Shown here: positions 8,410 to 17,560 of the stretch, one piece after another
Layout: every line of letters begins with the position of its first letter
How positions within the stretch are numbered: position 1 is the stretch's first letter
Assembly (NCBI RefSeq): GCF_014205215.1
Contig: NZ_JACHNC010000001.1
Coordinates: 1,245,001-1,309,000, forward strand
Reading direction: 5' to 3'
From: Actinoplanes lobatus
GTDB lineage: Bacteria > Actinomycetota > Actinomycetes > Mycobacteriales > Micromonosporaceae
Length of the DNA stretch: 64,000 bases
Notes under the pieces: model-generated
Told to the model about the DNA's origin: nothing
What the model saw: only the letters and a program-made list of their open reading frames with translations
Databases searched by the model: none
Position numbers and translations under genes: made by a program

Positions 8410-9123
8410 CTAGACGGCTGGCTTGCGCAGCACGTAGCCCACGCCGCGCAGGGTGTGGATCAGGCGCGGCTGGACGTTGTCCACCTTGCGGCGAAGGTAC
8501 GAGATGTACGACTCGACGATGTTGTCGTCACCGCGGAAGTCGTACTTCCACACGTGGTCCAGGATCTGCGCCTTGGAGAGCACCCGGTTGGCGTTGAGCA
8601 TCAGGTAGCGCAGCAGCTTGAACTCGGTCGGCGAGAGCTGCACCCGGGAGCCGGCCCGGTAGACCTCGTGCGTCTCCTCGTCCAGCTCCAGGTCGGCGAA
8701 GACCAGGCGGGACGGCTGCTCGTCGGTGGCGTTGGTGCGGCGCAGCACCGCCCGGATCCGGGCGGTGAGCTCCTCTAGGCTGAACGGCTTGGTGACGTAG
8801 TCGTCGCCACCCAGGGTCAGCCCGCGGATCTTGTCGTCGGTGCCGTCCCGGGCGGTCAGGAACACCACGGGGGTCCGCTGGCCGCCCTCACGCATCAGCC
8901 GGATCACCTCGAAGCCGTCCAGATCGGGCAGCATCACGTCGAGGACGACCAGGTCGGGCGTCGAACTGCGGGCCGCGCTCACCGCGGCGCTGCCGCTCGT
9001 CGCGGTGGTCACCTCGAACCCGGCGAAACGCAGGCTCGCGGAGAGCAGCTCCAGGATGTTGGCGTCGTCCTCGACGACGAGGAGCTTCGCCTCGCTCTGC
9101 TTGGGCTGGGTCTGGATGGCCAT
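8410..9123 (-). CDS. OmpR-family response regulator (MprA-like)
   Basis: Response regulator of 237 residues. The receiver domain has acidic residues in VVEDD (about 16-20), the phosphoacceptor Asp62 in VVLDVMLPD and the Lys in YVTKPFS. The C-terminal winged helix has the family signature LSPTEFKLLRYL and ends GVGYVLRKP. The frame stays open far upstream. The ATG at 9121-9123 is chosen because the receiver domain begins about 13 residues later and a purine-rich GGGAAAG lies about 12 bases before it. A palindrome GAAAATTTTC at 9170-9179, the most AT-rich patch nearby, lies in the promoter region and may be an autoregulatory or promoter element. It is first in the RR-HK-HtrA transcript. Confidence 0.92.
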   Translation of the reverse strand: MAIQTQPKQSEAKLLVVEDDANILELLSASLRFAGFEVTTATSGSAAVSAARSSTPDLVVLDVMLPDLDGFEVIRLMREGGQRTPVVFLTARDGTDDKIRGLTLGGDDYVTKPFSLEELTARIRAVLRRTNATDEQPSRLVFADLELDEETHEVYRAGSRVQLSPTEFKLLRYLMLNANRVLSKAQILDHVWKYDFRGDDNIVESYISYLRRKVDNVQPRLIHTLRGVGYVLRKPAV

Positions 9124-9197
9124 GGGGTCATTCTTTCCCGGACCGCTGCGGCCTGCCTGCACACTCGCTGAAAATTTTCTGTGAGCGCCGGACCCGG

Positions 9198-9992
9198 TCA
9201 CGCGGCCAGGCGATAGCCCGCCCCACCGAGGCTGGACTGGGCCGCCCGGGCCAGCGCCCGCCGGTCCGCGCCCGGCTCCGGGCGCATCGCGGGGGCGGCC
9301 ACCAGGGTCACCGTCAGCCGGCGGACCCGGGCCACCCGGCGCACCGACTCCCACAGGGTGTCCACCGCGACGAAGGCCGCCTCGGTCGAGTCGTAGCCGA
9401 TCGAGACCGGCACCACCGGGGCGCCCGCGTCGATCGCCGCCTGGAACAGCGCGGGACGGAACCTGCCCTGGTCGGGGCCGCAGAACGTCGTACCCTCCGG
9501 AAAGAGGGCGACCGACCGCCCGGCCCGCAGCGCGGCGGCCACCTCGGCCACCGAGCCCGGCAGCGCCCTCGGCCGGGTCCGGTCGACGAAGATCGCGCCG
9601 GCCCGCCGCGCGGTGCCGCCGATGCCCGGCCAGGCCGCCACGTCGTGCTTCGCCACCGGCGCCGCGGGCACCATCGCGCCCAGCGCCACCACGTCCAGCC
9701 AGGAGACGTGGTTGGCGACCAGCAGGCTGCCGGGGCGCGGCCGGGGACCGCGCCAGACCGCCCTGACCCCCAGGGCCGCGAGGATGGCGCGGCACAGGGC
9801 CCGCAGCGCGGCGCCACCCAGCAGACCCGCGGGCAGCAGACCCAGCAGGAGTACGGCCCAGAGCACGGTCACCCGCACGGCGGCCGCGACCGCGCCGGCC
9901 CGCCGGAAGCCGGCGTCCCGGCAGTGGTCGCCGCAACCGGAGGCCGGCTGCCACAGCGTCCCGTGCTCGCCCACCACGGCCGCCGTGGTCAT
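9198..9992 (-). CDS. plsC: 1-acyl-sn-glycerol-3-phosphate acyltransferase (PlsC family)
   Basis: Membrane phospholipid acyltransferase of 264 residues; the family transfers an acyl group to lysophosphatidic acid. After a hydrophobic N-terminal segment (about 33-62) come the catalytic HX4D motif (NHVSWLD, near 97), the FVDRTR block (near 138), FPEGTT (near 168) and VPVSIGY. All four acyltransferase motifs are intact. Its ATG overlaps the stop of the upstream acyltransferase gene as ATGA (9989-9992), so the two proteins are made together. The pairing with an OlsB-like N-acyltransferase resembles the OlsB-OlsA pairs of ornithine-lipid synthesis, but a general lysophospholipid role is equally possible. 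Confidence 0.85.
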   Translation of the reverse strand: MTTAAVVGEHGTLWQPASGCGDHCRDAGFRRAGAVAAAVRVTVLWAVLLLGLLPAGLLGGAALRALCRAILAALGVRAVWRGPRPRPGSLLVANHVSWLDVVALGAMVPAAPVAKHDVAAWPGIGGTARRAGAIFVDRTRPRALPGSVAEVAAALRAGRSVALFPEGTTFCGPDQGRFRPALFQAAIDAGAPVVPVSIGYDSTEAAFVAVDTLWESVRRVARVRRLTVTLVAAPAMRPEPGADRRALARAAQSSLGGAGYRLAA

Positions 9993-10750
9993 CGGGACGC
10001 GCCCAGGAAGTGCCGGCGGTACCGCGGGTCCAGCCGGTCCAGCGAGAAGAGCACGTAGAAGTCGGCACAGTCGAAGTCGGCGTCGTAGGCCGGCTCGCCG
10101 CACACCCAGCTGCCCAGCCGCAGGTAGCCGCGGAGCAGCGGCGGCACCGCCACCTTCGGGTCGGCCACCACGCCGTCCGGGACGGTCCACGGGCGGCGCG
10201 GGCGGACCCGCATCGCGGGCGGCGACAGGTGCCGGCCGTTGATCCGCTCGCGCACCCCGGCGGCCGTCACGCCGCCGTCGCCGAGCGGCACCGAGGCGCA
10301 GCCGCCCAGCCAGCGCAGGTTGTTCAGGTGCAGGTAGCGGGCGATGCCGGCCCACATCAGGTTGACCACCGCGCCGGAGCGGTGATCGGGGTGCACGCAG
10401 GAACGGCCGATCTCCACGAGATGGTCGCGCAGCGGGCGCAGGGCGCTCAGGTCGAACTCGGCGTCGGCGTACCGGCGGCCGGCCAGCTCGGCGGCGCGCG
10501 GCGGCAGCATCCGGTAGGTGCCGACCACCTCGCCGGTCGCGTCGTCCCGGACGATCAGGTGGTCGCAGTGGGCGTCGAACTCGTCGGCGTCGACGCCGTC
10601 GGCGGTGCCCTGGAGACGGGCGCCGAGCTCGCCGGCGAAGACGTCGTGGCGCAGGCGCTGCGCGGCCTCGACCTGACCCGGGTCGTCGGCGAGGAGCAGG
10701 GTGTAGCCGCTGGTCCCGGTGGGTGCGGCGGCGGTCATCAGAACTGCCAT
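9989..10750 (-). CDS. GNAT-fold N-acyltransferase, OlsB-like
   Basis: Protein of 253 residues in the GNAT-like acyltransferase group that includes OlsB (3-hydroxyacyl-ACP ornithine N-acyltransferase) and hemolysin-related proteins. Diagnostic stretches are LRHDVFAGELG near residue 35, GTYRMLPP near 75, and EIGRSCVHPDHRSG near 112, which forms the acyl donor loop. It ends with a conserved CADFYVLFSLD. The start is ATG 10750; a second in-frame ATG four codons later (10738) is possible. It is translationally coupled to plsC downstream. Function in making an amino-acid-containing lipid is inferred from family and context. Confidence 0.75.
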   Translation of the reverse strand: MAVLMTAAAPTGTSGYTLLLADDPGQVEAAQRLRHDVFAGELGARLQGTADGVDADEFDAHCDHLIVRDDATGEVVGTYRMLPPRAAELAGRRYADAEFDLSALRPLRDHLVEIGRSCVHPDHRSGAVVNLMWAGIARYLHLNNLRWLGGCASVPLGDGGVTAAGVRERINGRHLSPPAMRVRPRRPWTVPDGVVADPKVAVPPLLRGYLRLGSWVCGEPAYDADFDCADFYVLFSLDRLDPRYRRHFLGASR

Positions 10751-10843
10751 GTGATCTGTGTAAGCCCGATGTCTGCCGATGGCGTGTCCGATTCGGTGGC
10801 GATGTGTGACCGCTGGATGAACGACGTGTGCGAAGGTCTGGGG

Positions 10844-11509
10844 ATGATCGTTCCGGCTCGTTTCAACGGCCCGCCCGGCTCCGGAAACGGCGGCTGGTGC
10901 GCGGGCGCCTTCGCGGCCGCCGCCGGCGCCCGGCCCGGTGGACCGCCCCATCAGGTGACCCTGCGGGTGCCGCCGCCCCTGGAGACCCCGCTGGAGTTGC
11001 GCGACGGGTCGGTCTGGGCGGACCGGACCCTGGTCGCCGAGGTGACCGAGGCCGCCGGCGCCGGTCCCGGGGTCCCCGGTGTGCCGTTCGACGAGGCGGT
11101 GACGGCGTCGCGCGGCTATCCCGGTTTCACCGCCCACCCGTTCCCGGGCTGCTACGTCTGCGGGCCGGACCGGGCGCCCGGCGACGGGCTGCGGATCTTC
11201 CCGGGGCCGCTGCCCGGCGACCGTACGGCCGCCCCGTGGACGGTGCCCGGCGAGGTCACCCCGGAGACCGTCTGGGCCGCGCTGGACTGCCCCGGCGGGT
11301 GGACGGCGATCGGCTCCGGCGGCCGGCCGTACGTGCTGGGCCGGATCACCGCGGCCGTCGGCGCGCTGCCCGGCCCGGGGACGGAGTGTGTGGTGGTCGG
11401 CGCGCTGTCGGGTGTGGACGGCCGCAAGGCGACGGTGGACTCGGCCCTGTACGGTCCGGACGGGGGACGCCTGGCATACGCGAGGGCCACATGGCTCGCC
11501 CTGGTCTAG
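10844..11509 (+). CDS. Conserved hotdog-like (thioesterase-like) protein
   Basis: Protein of 221 residues. The N-terminus FNGPPGSGNGGW is a conserved glycine-rich start of an actinobacterial family often described as thioesterase- or hotdog-like. A central HPFPGCYVCGPDR motif (near residue 100) holds a Cys-x2-Cys pair, followed by GDGLRIFPG and AALDCPGGWTAI. No catalytic assignment can be made by eye. The start ATG at 10844 places FNGPPGS at residues 7-13. A longer open frame upstream is antisense to the acyltransferase and is not used. It is divergent from the acyltransferase operon with a 93-base gap. Confidence 0.6.
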   Translation: MIVPARFNGPPGSGNGGWCAGAFAAAAGARPGGPPHQVTLRVPPPLETPLELRDGSVWADRTLVAEVTEAAGAGPGVPGVPFDEAVTASRGYPGFTAHPFPGCYVCGPDRAPGDGLRIFPGPLPGDRTAAPWTVPGEVTPETVWAALDCPGGWTAIGSGGRPYVLGRITAAVGALPGPGTECVVVGALSGVDGRKATVDSALYGPDGGRLAYARATWLALV

Positions 11510-11551
11510 TACCTTGATCGCTTCCAGCTGACGGGGGAAGGAGCCGCGACA

Positions 11552-12472
11552 ATGAGCCGGCCCAACCATACGGAGATCAGCGTCGAGCACCTCACCAAGC
11601 AGTACTCGAAGGTGCGGGCCGTCGACGATCTCTCCTTCACGGTGCACGCCGGCCGTGTCACGGGCTTCCTGGGCCCGAACGGGGCGGGCAAGACCACCAC
11701 GTTGCGGATGATCCTGGGCCTGGTCACGCCGACCTCCGGGACCGCGACCATCGGCGGCGTCCGGTACACGGACCTGCCCGATCCGATCCGCCACGTGGGC
11801 GCGATCCTGGAGGCCTCCAGCGCGCACCGCGGCCGCAGCGCCCGCAACCATCTGCGGGTGATCTGCCGCGCCGCCGGGCTGCCCGACCGCCGGGCCGACG
11901 AGGTCCTCGAGATGGTCGGTCTGCAAACCGTGGGCGGCCGCAAGTTCAAGGGCTACTCGCTGGGCATGAAGCAGCGGCTGGGCATCGCCGCGGCGATGCT
12001 CGGCGACCCGCGGGTGCTGATCCTGGACGAGCCGACCAACGGCCTCGACCCGGAGGGCATCCGCTGGATGCGGGACCTGCTCAAGGCGTTCGCCGCCGAG
12101 GGCCGTGCGGTCCTCGTCTCCAGCCACCTGCTCGGTGAGATGCAGCAGCTCGCCGACGACGTGGTGATCATCGCGGCCGGCCGGCTGATCCGGCAGGGCC
12201 CGGTCAGCGACGTGCTCGGCGAGACGGCCGGCGTGGCGAAGGTTCGGGTCCGCACGCCGCAGGCGGAGCAGCTGTCCGCCGCGCTGCGCGACGCCCAGCT
12301 GGAGGTGGCCGTCCAGCCGGACGGTTCGCTCCAGGTGCTCGGCGCGGATCCGGCGAGGGTCGGCAACATCGCCTTCACCACCGGTGTCGAACTGCACGAG
12401 CTGATCGGGGAGGGCGTCGACCTGGAGCGGGCCTTCCTGGAGCTGACGGCCGGAAAGGCGGGCGCCCGATGA
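11552..12472 (+). CDS. ABC transporter ATP-binding protein
   Basis: Cytosolic ATPase subunit of 306 residues in the DrrA/CcmA-like exporter class. It has Walker A GPNGAGKTTT (about 41-50), Q-loop region, a variant signature YSLGMKQRLGIA (about 136-147), Walker B RVLILDEP (about 156-163), D-loop NGLDP and switch His in SSHLLGE. The C-terminal 85 residues form the extension found in ABC-2 exporters. A clear ribosome site (GGGGGAAGGAG) precedes the ATG. It overlaps the permease gene by ATGA, so the two make one transporter. The substrate is not evident; an antibiotic or lipid export role is typical of the class. Confidence 0.9.
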   Translation: MSRPNHTEISVEHLTKQYSKVRAVDDLSFTVHAGRVTGFLGPNGAGKTTTLRMILGLVTPTSGTATIGGVRYTDLPDPIRHVGAILEASSAHRGRSARNHLRVICRAAGLPDRRADEVLEMVGLQTVGGRKFKGYSLGMKQRLGIAAAMLGDPRVLILDEPTNGLDPEGIRWMRDLLKAFAAEGRAVLVSSHLLGEMQQLADDVVIIAAGRLIRQGPVSDVLGETAGVAKVRVRTPQAEQLSAALRDAQLEVAVQPDGSLQVLGADPARVGNIAFTTGVELHELIGEGVDLERAFLELTAGKAGAR

Positions 12473-13275
12473 ACCTCATCAGTGCCGAGCTGCTGAAACT
12501 GCGGACCACCGCGCTCTGGTGGATCTTCGCGATCATCCTGGTGCCGCTCTGGGGTCTCGCGCTGGGCTTCAACTGGCTGAGCATGAACGCGGCGCTGAGC
12601 CTGAGCGAGGGCGACATCCAGGAGGCCGGGCTCGGCGACCTGGACCGGCTCGTCTCCGGCCTCTACACCAGCGGCCAGTTCTCCGGCGTGCTGCTCGTGC
12701 TGCTGCTCAGCGCGATCCTGGTGACCAGCGAGTTCTTCCACCTGACCGCCACGTCGACGTTCCTCACCACTCCCCGGCGGGAGCGGGTGATCGTCGCCAA
12801 GATGGTCGTCGCGGTGATCATCGCGGTGGCGGTCTGGCTCTTCACCACCGTGCTCAACCTGGCCATCACCCCGATCGTGCTGGGCAGCATGGACCAGCCG
12901 ACGCACCTCGGCGAGCCCTTCGTCTGGCAGGCGATCGGGCTCAACGGGCTGGCCTTCGTGCTCTGGTCGCTGGTCGGCGTCGGCGCCGGGGTGCTGATCC
13001 GCAGCCAGATCGGCACGACGATCACCCTGTCCGTGGTCTACGTGATCGGCACCCAGGTGCTCAGCATCGTCTTCTACCTGCTCGACGAGTTCGTCTGGGA
13101 CGGGTTCATGGCTCTCCGGGTGCTGGTCCCGACGTTCGCCTCGGACCTGCTGATCTCCGGGCCGCAGCTGCCGGAGGACCCGCCCCGCTGGGTCGGCGGT
13201 GTGATCCTGATCGGTTACGCGGCCCTCATGTCGGTGATCGGCACACTGGTCACGAAACGACGGGACATCGCGTAA
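12469..13275 (+). CDS. ABC-2 type transporter permease
   Basis: Integral membrane protein of 268 residues with about six hydrophobic segments (near residues 15-35, 68-88, 110-135, 160-180, 185-205 and 240-260). A long extracellular loop lies after the first segment. The sequence SAELLKLRTT at the N-terminus is typical of ABC-2 permeases. It overlaps the ATPase gene by four bases and is followed by a strong hairpin, so the transcript ends here. It pairs with the upstream ATPase as an exporter half-transporter dimer. Confidence 0.85.
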   Translation: MNLISAELLKLRTTALWWIFAIILVPLWGLALGFNWLSMNAALSLSEGDIQEAGLGDLDRLVSGLYTSGQFSGVLLVLLLSAILVTSEFFHLTATSTFLTTPRRERVIVAKMVVAVIIAVAVWLFTTVLNLAITPIVLGSMDQPTHLGEPFVWQAIGLNGLAFVLWSLVGVGAGVLIRSQIGTTITLSVVYVIGTQVLSIVFYLLDEFVWDGFMALRVLVPTFASDLLISGPQLPEDPPRWVGGVILIGYAALMSVIGTLVTKRRDIA

Positions 13276-13291
13276 CCACAGTCTGCGAACG

Positions 13292-13325
13292 ACGCACGGC
13301 CGGACTGTCCGGTCGTGCGTTTTTC
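13292..13325 (+). terminator. Terminator after the ABC exporter operon
   Basis: A 13-bp stem (ACGCACGGCCGGA / TCCGGTCGTGCGT, one G-T pair) with a three-base loop, followed by TTTTCG. This is a classical intrinsic terminator and the only one here with a clear T-run. Confidence 0.85.
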
Positions 13326-13534
13326 GTTGGGACGACCAGCGGAAACGTGGTTCTGGGAGGTCTCCGGTGCGCCGGTCGGCGAGAAAACGGAGGGTGTAGT
13401 CTCGCCCCGTCGCGACGGTGCGGCGGGTGCCGGAGCCGTAGGTCACAGGGTGGACGTCCGCACCGACAGCGCCCATCCACGGCGTAGCCTGGACACCGAA
13501 TCCTACCCGTCCCGCGTGACGGAGCAGTCACGTG

Positions 13535-16500
13535 ATGACAAAAACGGTGAAAGAGGCGAACGCGGCAGTGTCGACGCAGCAGACTTCGCAGGACAATCCA
13601 CTCGCGGATTTCGGTCCCAACGAGTGGATCGTCGATGAGATGTACCAGCGCTACCTGGCCGACCCGACCAGTGTCGACCCCGCCTGGCACGATTTCTTCG
13701 CCGACTACAAGCCGGCGACCTCCCAGGGACCGATCGCGACCCCGGACCAGGCCACCGCGGCGAACGCCACGGCCACCGCCGCCAAGGCGGGCACCGACGC
13801 GCCGGCCGCCACCACGGTCGCGCCTCCGAAGCCGGTGACCCCGCAGGCCGCCCCGAAGCCGGCCGCCAAGCCCGGGCCGAAGCCCGCCGAGGCCGCCCCG
13901 GCCGGCGCCCGGACCACCACCCTGCGCGGTGTGGCCGGCAAGATCGTGCAGAACATGGAGGCCTCGCTGCAGGTCCCCACCGCCACCTCGGTGCGCGCGG
14001 TCCCGGCGAAGCTGATGGTCGACAACCGCATCGTCATCAACAACCACCTGTCCCGCGGCCGCGGTGGCAAGGTCAGCTTCACCCACCTGATCGGCTGGGC
14101 ACTGGTGCGGGCGGTCATCGCCCACCCGGAGATGAACAACATCTACGCCGAGATCGACGGCAAGCCCACCCTGGTCCAGCCGGAGCACGTCAACCTCGGC
14201 ATCGCGATCGACCTGGTCAAGAAGGACGGGTCCCGCACGCTGGTGGTGCCCTCGGTCAAGAACTGCGAGACGCTCGACTTCCGCGGCTTCTGGCAGGCGT
14301 ACGAGGACATCGTCCGGCGCGCCCGCCGCAACGAGCTGACCATGGACGACTACACCGGCACCACGATCTCGCTGACCAACCCCGGCGGCATCGGCACGGT
14401 CCACTCCATCCCCCGGCTGATGAACGGGCAGAGCGCCATCATCGGCGTCGGCGCCATGGAGTACCCGGCCCCCTACTCCGGGATGAGCGACGAGACGCTG
14501 TCCGACCACGGGGTGAGCAAGGTCACCACGCTGACCAGCACCTACGACCACCGGGTCATCCAGGGCGCGCAGTCCGGCGAGTTCCTCAAGGTGATGCACG
14601 AGCTGCTGCTCGGCCAGCACGGCTTCTACGACGAGATCTTCACCTCACTGCGGATCCCGTACGAGCCGGTCCGCTGGGTGCGTGACGTCGCCCGGACCTC
14701 CGAGGGCCAGATCGACAAGGCCGCCCGGGTGGTCGAGCTGATCCACGCGTACCGGGTGCGCGGTCACCTGATGGCCGACACCGACCCGCTCGAGTTCACC
14801 ATCCGCAAGCACCCCGACCTGGACGTGCTCCAGCACGGCCTGACCCTGTGGGACCTGGACCGCACCTTCCCGGTCGGCGGCTTCGCCGGCAAGCAGCGGA
14901 TGAAGCTGCGCGACGTCCTCGGCGTCCTGCGCGACACCTACTGCCGCCGGGTCGGCATCGAGTACATGCACATCCAGGACCCGGAGGAGCGCCGCTGGGT
15001 CCAGGAGCGCATCGAGGTCAAGTACACGAAGCCGGACACCGACGAGCAGAAGCACATCCTGCACCGGCTCAACGCCGGCGAGGCGTTCGAGACCTTCCTC
15101 CAGACGAAGTACGTCGGCCAGAAGCGGTTCTCGCTGGAGGGCGGCGAGTCGCTGATCCCGCTGCTCGACGCCGTGCTCCAGGCGTCCGCCGAGGGCGGGC
15201 TGGACGAGATGGTGATCGGCATGGCCCACCGCGGCCGGCTGAACGTGCTCACCAACATCGTCGGCAAGCCGTACGAGAAGATCTTCAACGAGTTCGAGGG
15301 TCAGATGGACCCGAAGTCGGCGCACGGCTCCGGTGACGTCAAGTACCACCTCGGCCAGACCGGGAAGTACACCACGCCCGACGGGCAGTACTCGACCACC
15401 GTCAGCGTCGTCGCGAACCCGTCCCACCTGGAGGCCGTCGACCCGGTCCTGGAGGGCATCGTCCGGGCCAAGCAGGACCGCCTCGACCTGGGCCTGCACG
15501 GTTACACGGTGCTGCCGCTGCTGGTGCACGGCGACGCCGCGTTCGCCGGCCAGGGCGTGGTCGCCGAGACGCTCAACCTGTCGCAGCTGCGCGGTTACCG
15601 GACCGGCGGCACGGTCCACGTGATCGTGAACAACCAGGTCGGCTTCACCACCGCCCCGGAGTACAGCCGCTCGTCGATGTACTCGACCGACGTCGCCCGG
15701 ATGATCCAGGCCCCGATCTTCCACGTGAACGGGGACGACCCCGAGGCCGTGGTCCGGGTCGCGAAGCTGGCCTTCGAGTACCGTCAGGCGTTCAACAAGG
15801 ACGTCGTGATCGACATGATCTGCTACCGGCGCCGCGGTCACAACGAGGGCGACGACCCGTCGATGACCAACCCGCGCATGTACCAGATCATCGACACCAA
15901 GCGCAGCGTGCGGAAGCTCTACACCGAGGAGCTGATCGGCCGCGGCGACATCACCGTGCAGGAGGCCGAGGAGCAGCTGCGCGACTACCAGGGCCGGCTC
16001 GAGGAGGTCTTCAAGGCCACCCGGGACGCGGCGGGCAGCCCGCCGCGGCCGCGGTTCATCGCCGAGGAGCCGGAGCCCGAGGTGGCGAGCGCCGTCGACG
16101 CGAGCGTGGTGCGGGCCGTCGGCCAGTCGCACGTCGAGCTGCCCGAGGGCTTCACCCCGCACAAGCGGGTCCAGCAGCTGCTCGACCGGCGGGCCAAGAT
16201 GTCCACCGACGGCGGCATCGACTGGGGCTTCGGTGAGCTGATCGCCTTCGGCTCGCTGCTCGCCCAGGGCGTCACCGTCCGGCTGGCCGGCCAGGACTCG
16301 CGCCGGGGCACGTTCACCTCGCGGCACGCGGCCATCGTCGACTCGAAGACCGGCAAGGACTTCCTGCCGCTGTCGTCGCTGATCACCGGGAACGCCCGGT
16401 TCTTCGTCCACGACTCCCTGCTCAGCGAGTACGCGGCGATGGGCTTCGAGTACGGCTACTCGGTGGAGAACCCGGACGCGCTGGTCCTCTGGGAGGCCCA

Positions 16501-17257
16501 GTTCGGTGACTTCGTCAACGGCGCCCAGTCGATCGTGGACGAGTTCCTCTCCTCCGGCGAGGTGAAGTGGGGCCAGCAGTCGTCGCTGGTGCTGCTGCTC
16601 CCGCACGGCATGGAGGGCCAGGGCCCGGACCACTCGTCCGGCCGCCCGGAGCGGTTCCTCCAGCTCTGCGCGCAGGACAACATGCGGGTGGCGAACCCGA
16701 CCACCCCGGCGAACTACTTCCACCTGCTGCGCCGCCAGGCCCTGTCCACCAAGCGCAAGCCGCTCGTGGTCTTCTCGCCGAAGTCGCTGCTGCGGCACAA
16801 GATGGCGATCTCCGGGGTGAACGAGTTCACCCAGGGCGCTTTCCAGCCGGTCCTCGGCGACGCCGGCAACAACGGCCAGCAGCTCGACGCCGCCTCGGTG
16901 AAGCGGGTGCTGCTCTGCTCCGGCAAGGTCTACTACGACCTGCTCCAGGCGCGCGGTGACCGGGGCATCACCGACACCGCGATCATCCGGATGGAGCAGA
17001 TCTACCCGCTCCCGGTCGAGGAGCTCAAGGCCGTCCTGGCGCAGTACCCGAACGCCGAGGACTTCGCCTGGGTGCAGGAGGAGCCGGCCAACCAGGGCGC
17101 CTGGTCGTTCGTCGCGCTCAACCTGCTGGAGCACCTGGAGGGTGTCCGCCTGCGGCGGATCTCCCGCCCGGCCGCGGCCGCCCCCGCGGTCGGCTCGGCG
17201 AAGATGCACGACGCCGAGCAGGCCGCGCTGGTCGAGGCCGCGCTGCCGCGCCCGTAA
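13535..17257 (+). CDS. kgd: Multifunctional 2-oxoglutarate decarboxylase/dehydrogenase E1-E2 (Kgd)
   Basis: Central TCA-cycle enzyme of about 1240 residues, fusing a succinyltransferase (E2-like) domain to a thiamine-dependent E1, as in mycobacterial Kgd/OdhA. Residues about 1-45 are the conserved N-terminal E1o segment, then an Ala/Pro/Lys linker (no lipoyl domain). The E2 catalytic core spans about 115-350 with its His in TYDHRVIQG (about 337). The E1 part has HRGRLNVL (about 565) and the thiamine site GDAAFAGQG...NNQ (about 665-700). Start: ATG 13535 or the adjoining GTG 13532; an internal GTG at 13568 (MSTQQTSQ start, with AGAGG upstream) matches my recollection of relatives and is a real alternative. 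GarA-type regulators control such enzymes. Confidence 0.95.
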   Translation: MTKTVKEANAAVSTQQTSQDNPLADFGPNEWIVDEMYQRYLADPTSVDPAWHDFFADYKPATSQGPIATPDQATAANATATAAKAGTDAPAATTVAPPKPVTPQAAPKPAAKPGPKPAEAAPAGARTTTLRGVAGKIVQNMEASLQVPTATSVRAVPAKLMVDNRIVINNHLSRGRGGKVSFTHLIGWALVRAVIAHPEMNNIYAEIDGKPTLVQPEHVNLGIAIDLVKKDGSRTLVVPSVKNCETLDFRGFWQAYEDIVRRARRNELTMDDYTGTTISLTNPGGIGTVHSIPRLMNGQSAIIGVGAMEYPAPYSGMSDETLSDHGVSKVTTLTSTYDHRVIQGAQSGEFLKVMHELLLGQHGFYDEIFTSLRIPYEPVRWVRDVARTSEGQIDKAARVVELIHAYRVRGHLMADTDPLEFTIRKHPDLDVLQHGLTLWDLDRTFPVGGFAGKQRMKLRDVLGVLRDTYCRRVGIEYMHIQDPEERRWVQERIEVKYTKPDTDEQKHILHRLNAGEAFETFLQTKYVGQKRFSLEGGESLIPLLDAVLQASAEGGLDEMVIGMAHRGRLNVLTNIVGKPYEKIFNEFEGQMDPKSAHGSGDVKYHLGQTGKYTTPDGQYSTTVSVVANPSHLEAVDPVLEGIVRAKQDRLDLGLHGYTVLPLLVHGDAAFAGQGVVAETLNLSQLRGYRTGGTVHVIVNNQVGFTTAPEYSRSSMYSTDVARMIQAPIFHVNGDDPEAVVRVAKLAFEYRQAFNKDVVIDMICYRRRGHNEGDDPSMTNPRMYQIIDTKRSVRKLYTEELIGRGDITVQEAEEQLRDYQGRLEEVFKATRDAAGSPPRPRFIAEEPEPEVASAVDASVVRAVGQSHVELPEGFTPHKRVQQLLDRRAKMSTDGGIDWGFGELIAFGSLLAQGVTVRLAGQDSRRGTFTSRHAAIVDSKTGKDFLPLSSLITGNARFFVHDSLLSEYAAMGFEYGYSVENPDALVLWEAQFGDFVNGAQSIVDEFLSSGEVKWGQQSSLVLLLPHGMEGQGPDHSSGRPERFLQLCAQDNMRVANPTTPANYFHLLRRQALSTKRKPLVVFSPKSLLRHKMAISGVNEFTQGAFQPVLGDAGNNGQQLDAASVKRVLLCSGKVYYDLLQARGDRGITDTAIIRMEQIYPLPVEELKAVLAQYPNAEDFAWVQEEPANQGAWSFVALNLLEHLEGVRLRRISRPAAAAPAVGSAKMHDAEQAALVEAALPRP

Positions 17258-17269
17258 CGCACGTCGAGT

Positions 17270-17303
17270 GAGGGGGCGCTCCGCCGCGGCGGGGCGCCCC
17301 CTC
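17270..17303 (+). terminator. Hairpin after kgd
   Basis: A perfect 10-bp stem (GAGGGGGCGC / GCGCCCCCTC) with a 14-base GC-rich loop starts 13 bases after the kgd stop. There is no T-run. It probably ends most kgd transcripts before the small gene at 17318. Confidence 0.7.
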
Positions 17304-17317
17304 CTAATATCCGGGGC

Positions 17318-17497
17318 ATGTACTTCACCGATCGGGGCATCGAGGAGCTGGTCGAGCGGCGCGGCGAGGAGACCGTGACGCTGGAGTGGCTCGGCGAGCA
17401 GCTGCGCACCTTCGTCGACATGAACCCGGAGTTCGAGACCCCGATCGAGCGTCTCGCCACCTGGCTGGCCCGCGGCGACGAGGACGACGAGGACTAG
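17318..17497 (+). CDS. Small conserved acidic protein (DUF6104-type)
   Basis: Protein of 59 residues starting MYFTDRGIEELVERRG and ending in an acidic tail (ARGDEDDED). It matches my memory of the actinobacterial DUF6104 family, which commonly lies beside kgd. Function unknown. It is predicted helical, with conserved TLEWLGEQLR and PIERLATWL segments. The ATG follows a short purine stretch (CCGGGGC). The gene is short enough to be missed by length filters, but the full frame from ATG to TAG has actinobacterial third-position GC bias. Confidence 0.8.
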   Translation: MYFTDRGIEELVERRGEETVTLEWLGEQLRTFVDMNPEFETPIERLATWLARGDEDDED

Positions 17498-17560
17498 ATC
17501 ACCGGCAGATCCGGGACCTTTGACCCGGCCGGGGGCATTCCCGGCCGGTAGTTTGAAGAC

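Noticed and set aside
8410..10068. 552-residue fusion of the response regulator with upstream sequence
   Set aside because: The extra N-terminus is antisense-like and out of frame with plsC, which is a real gene there. The receiver domain starts properly at ATG 9123.
10010..10843. N-terminal extension of the hotdog-like protein
   Set aside because: The open frame upstream of ATG 10844 is antisense to the OlsB-like gene and rich in Gln, Val and Arg from shadow coding.
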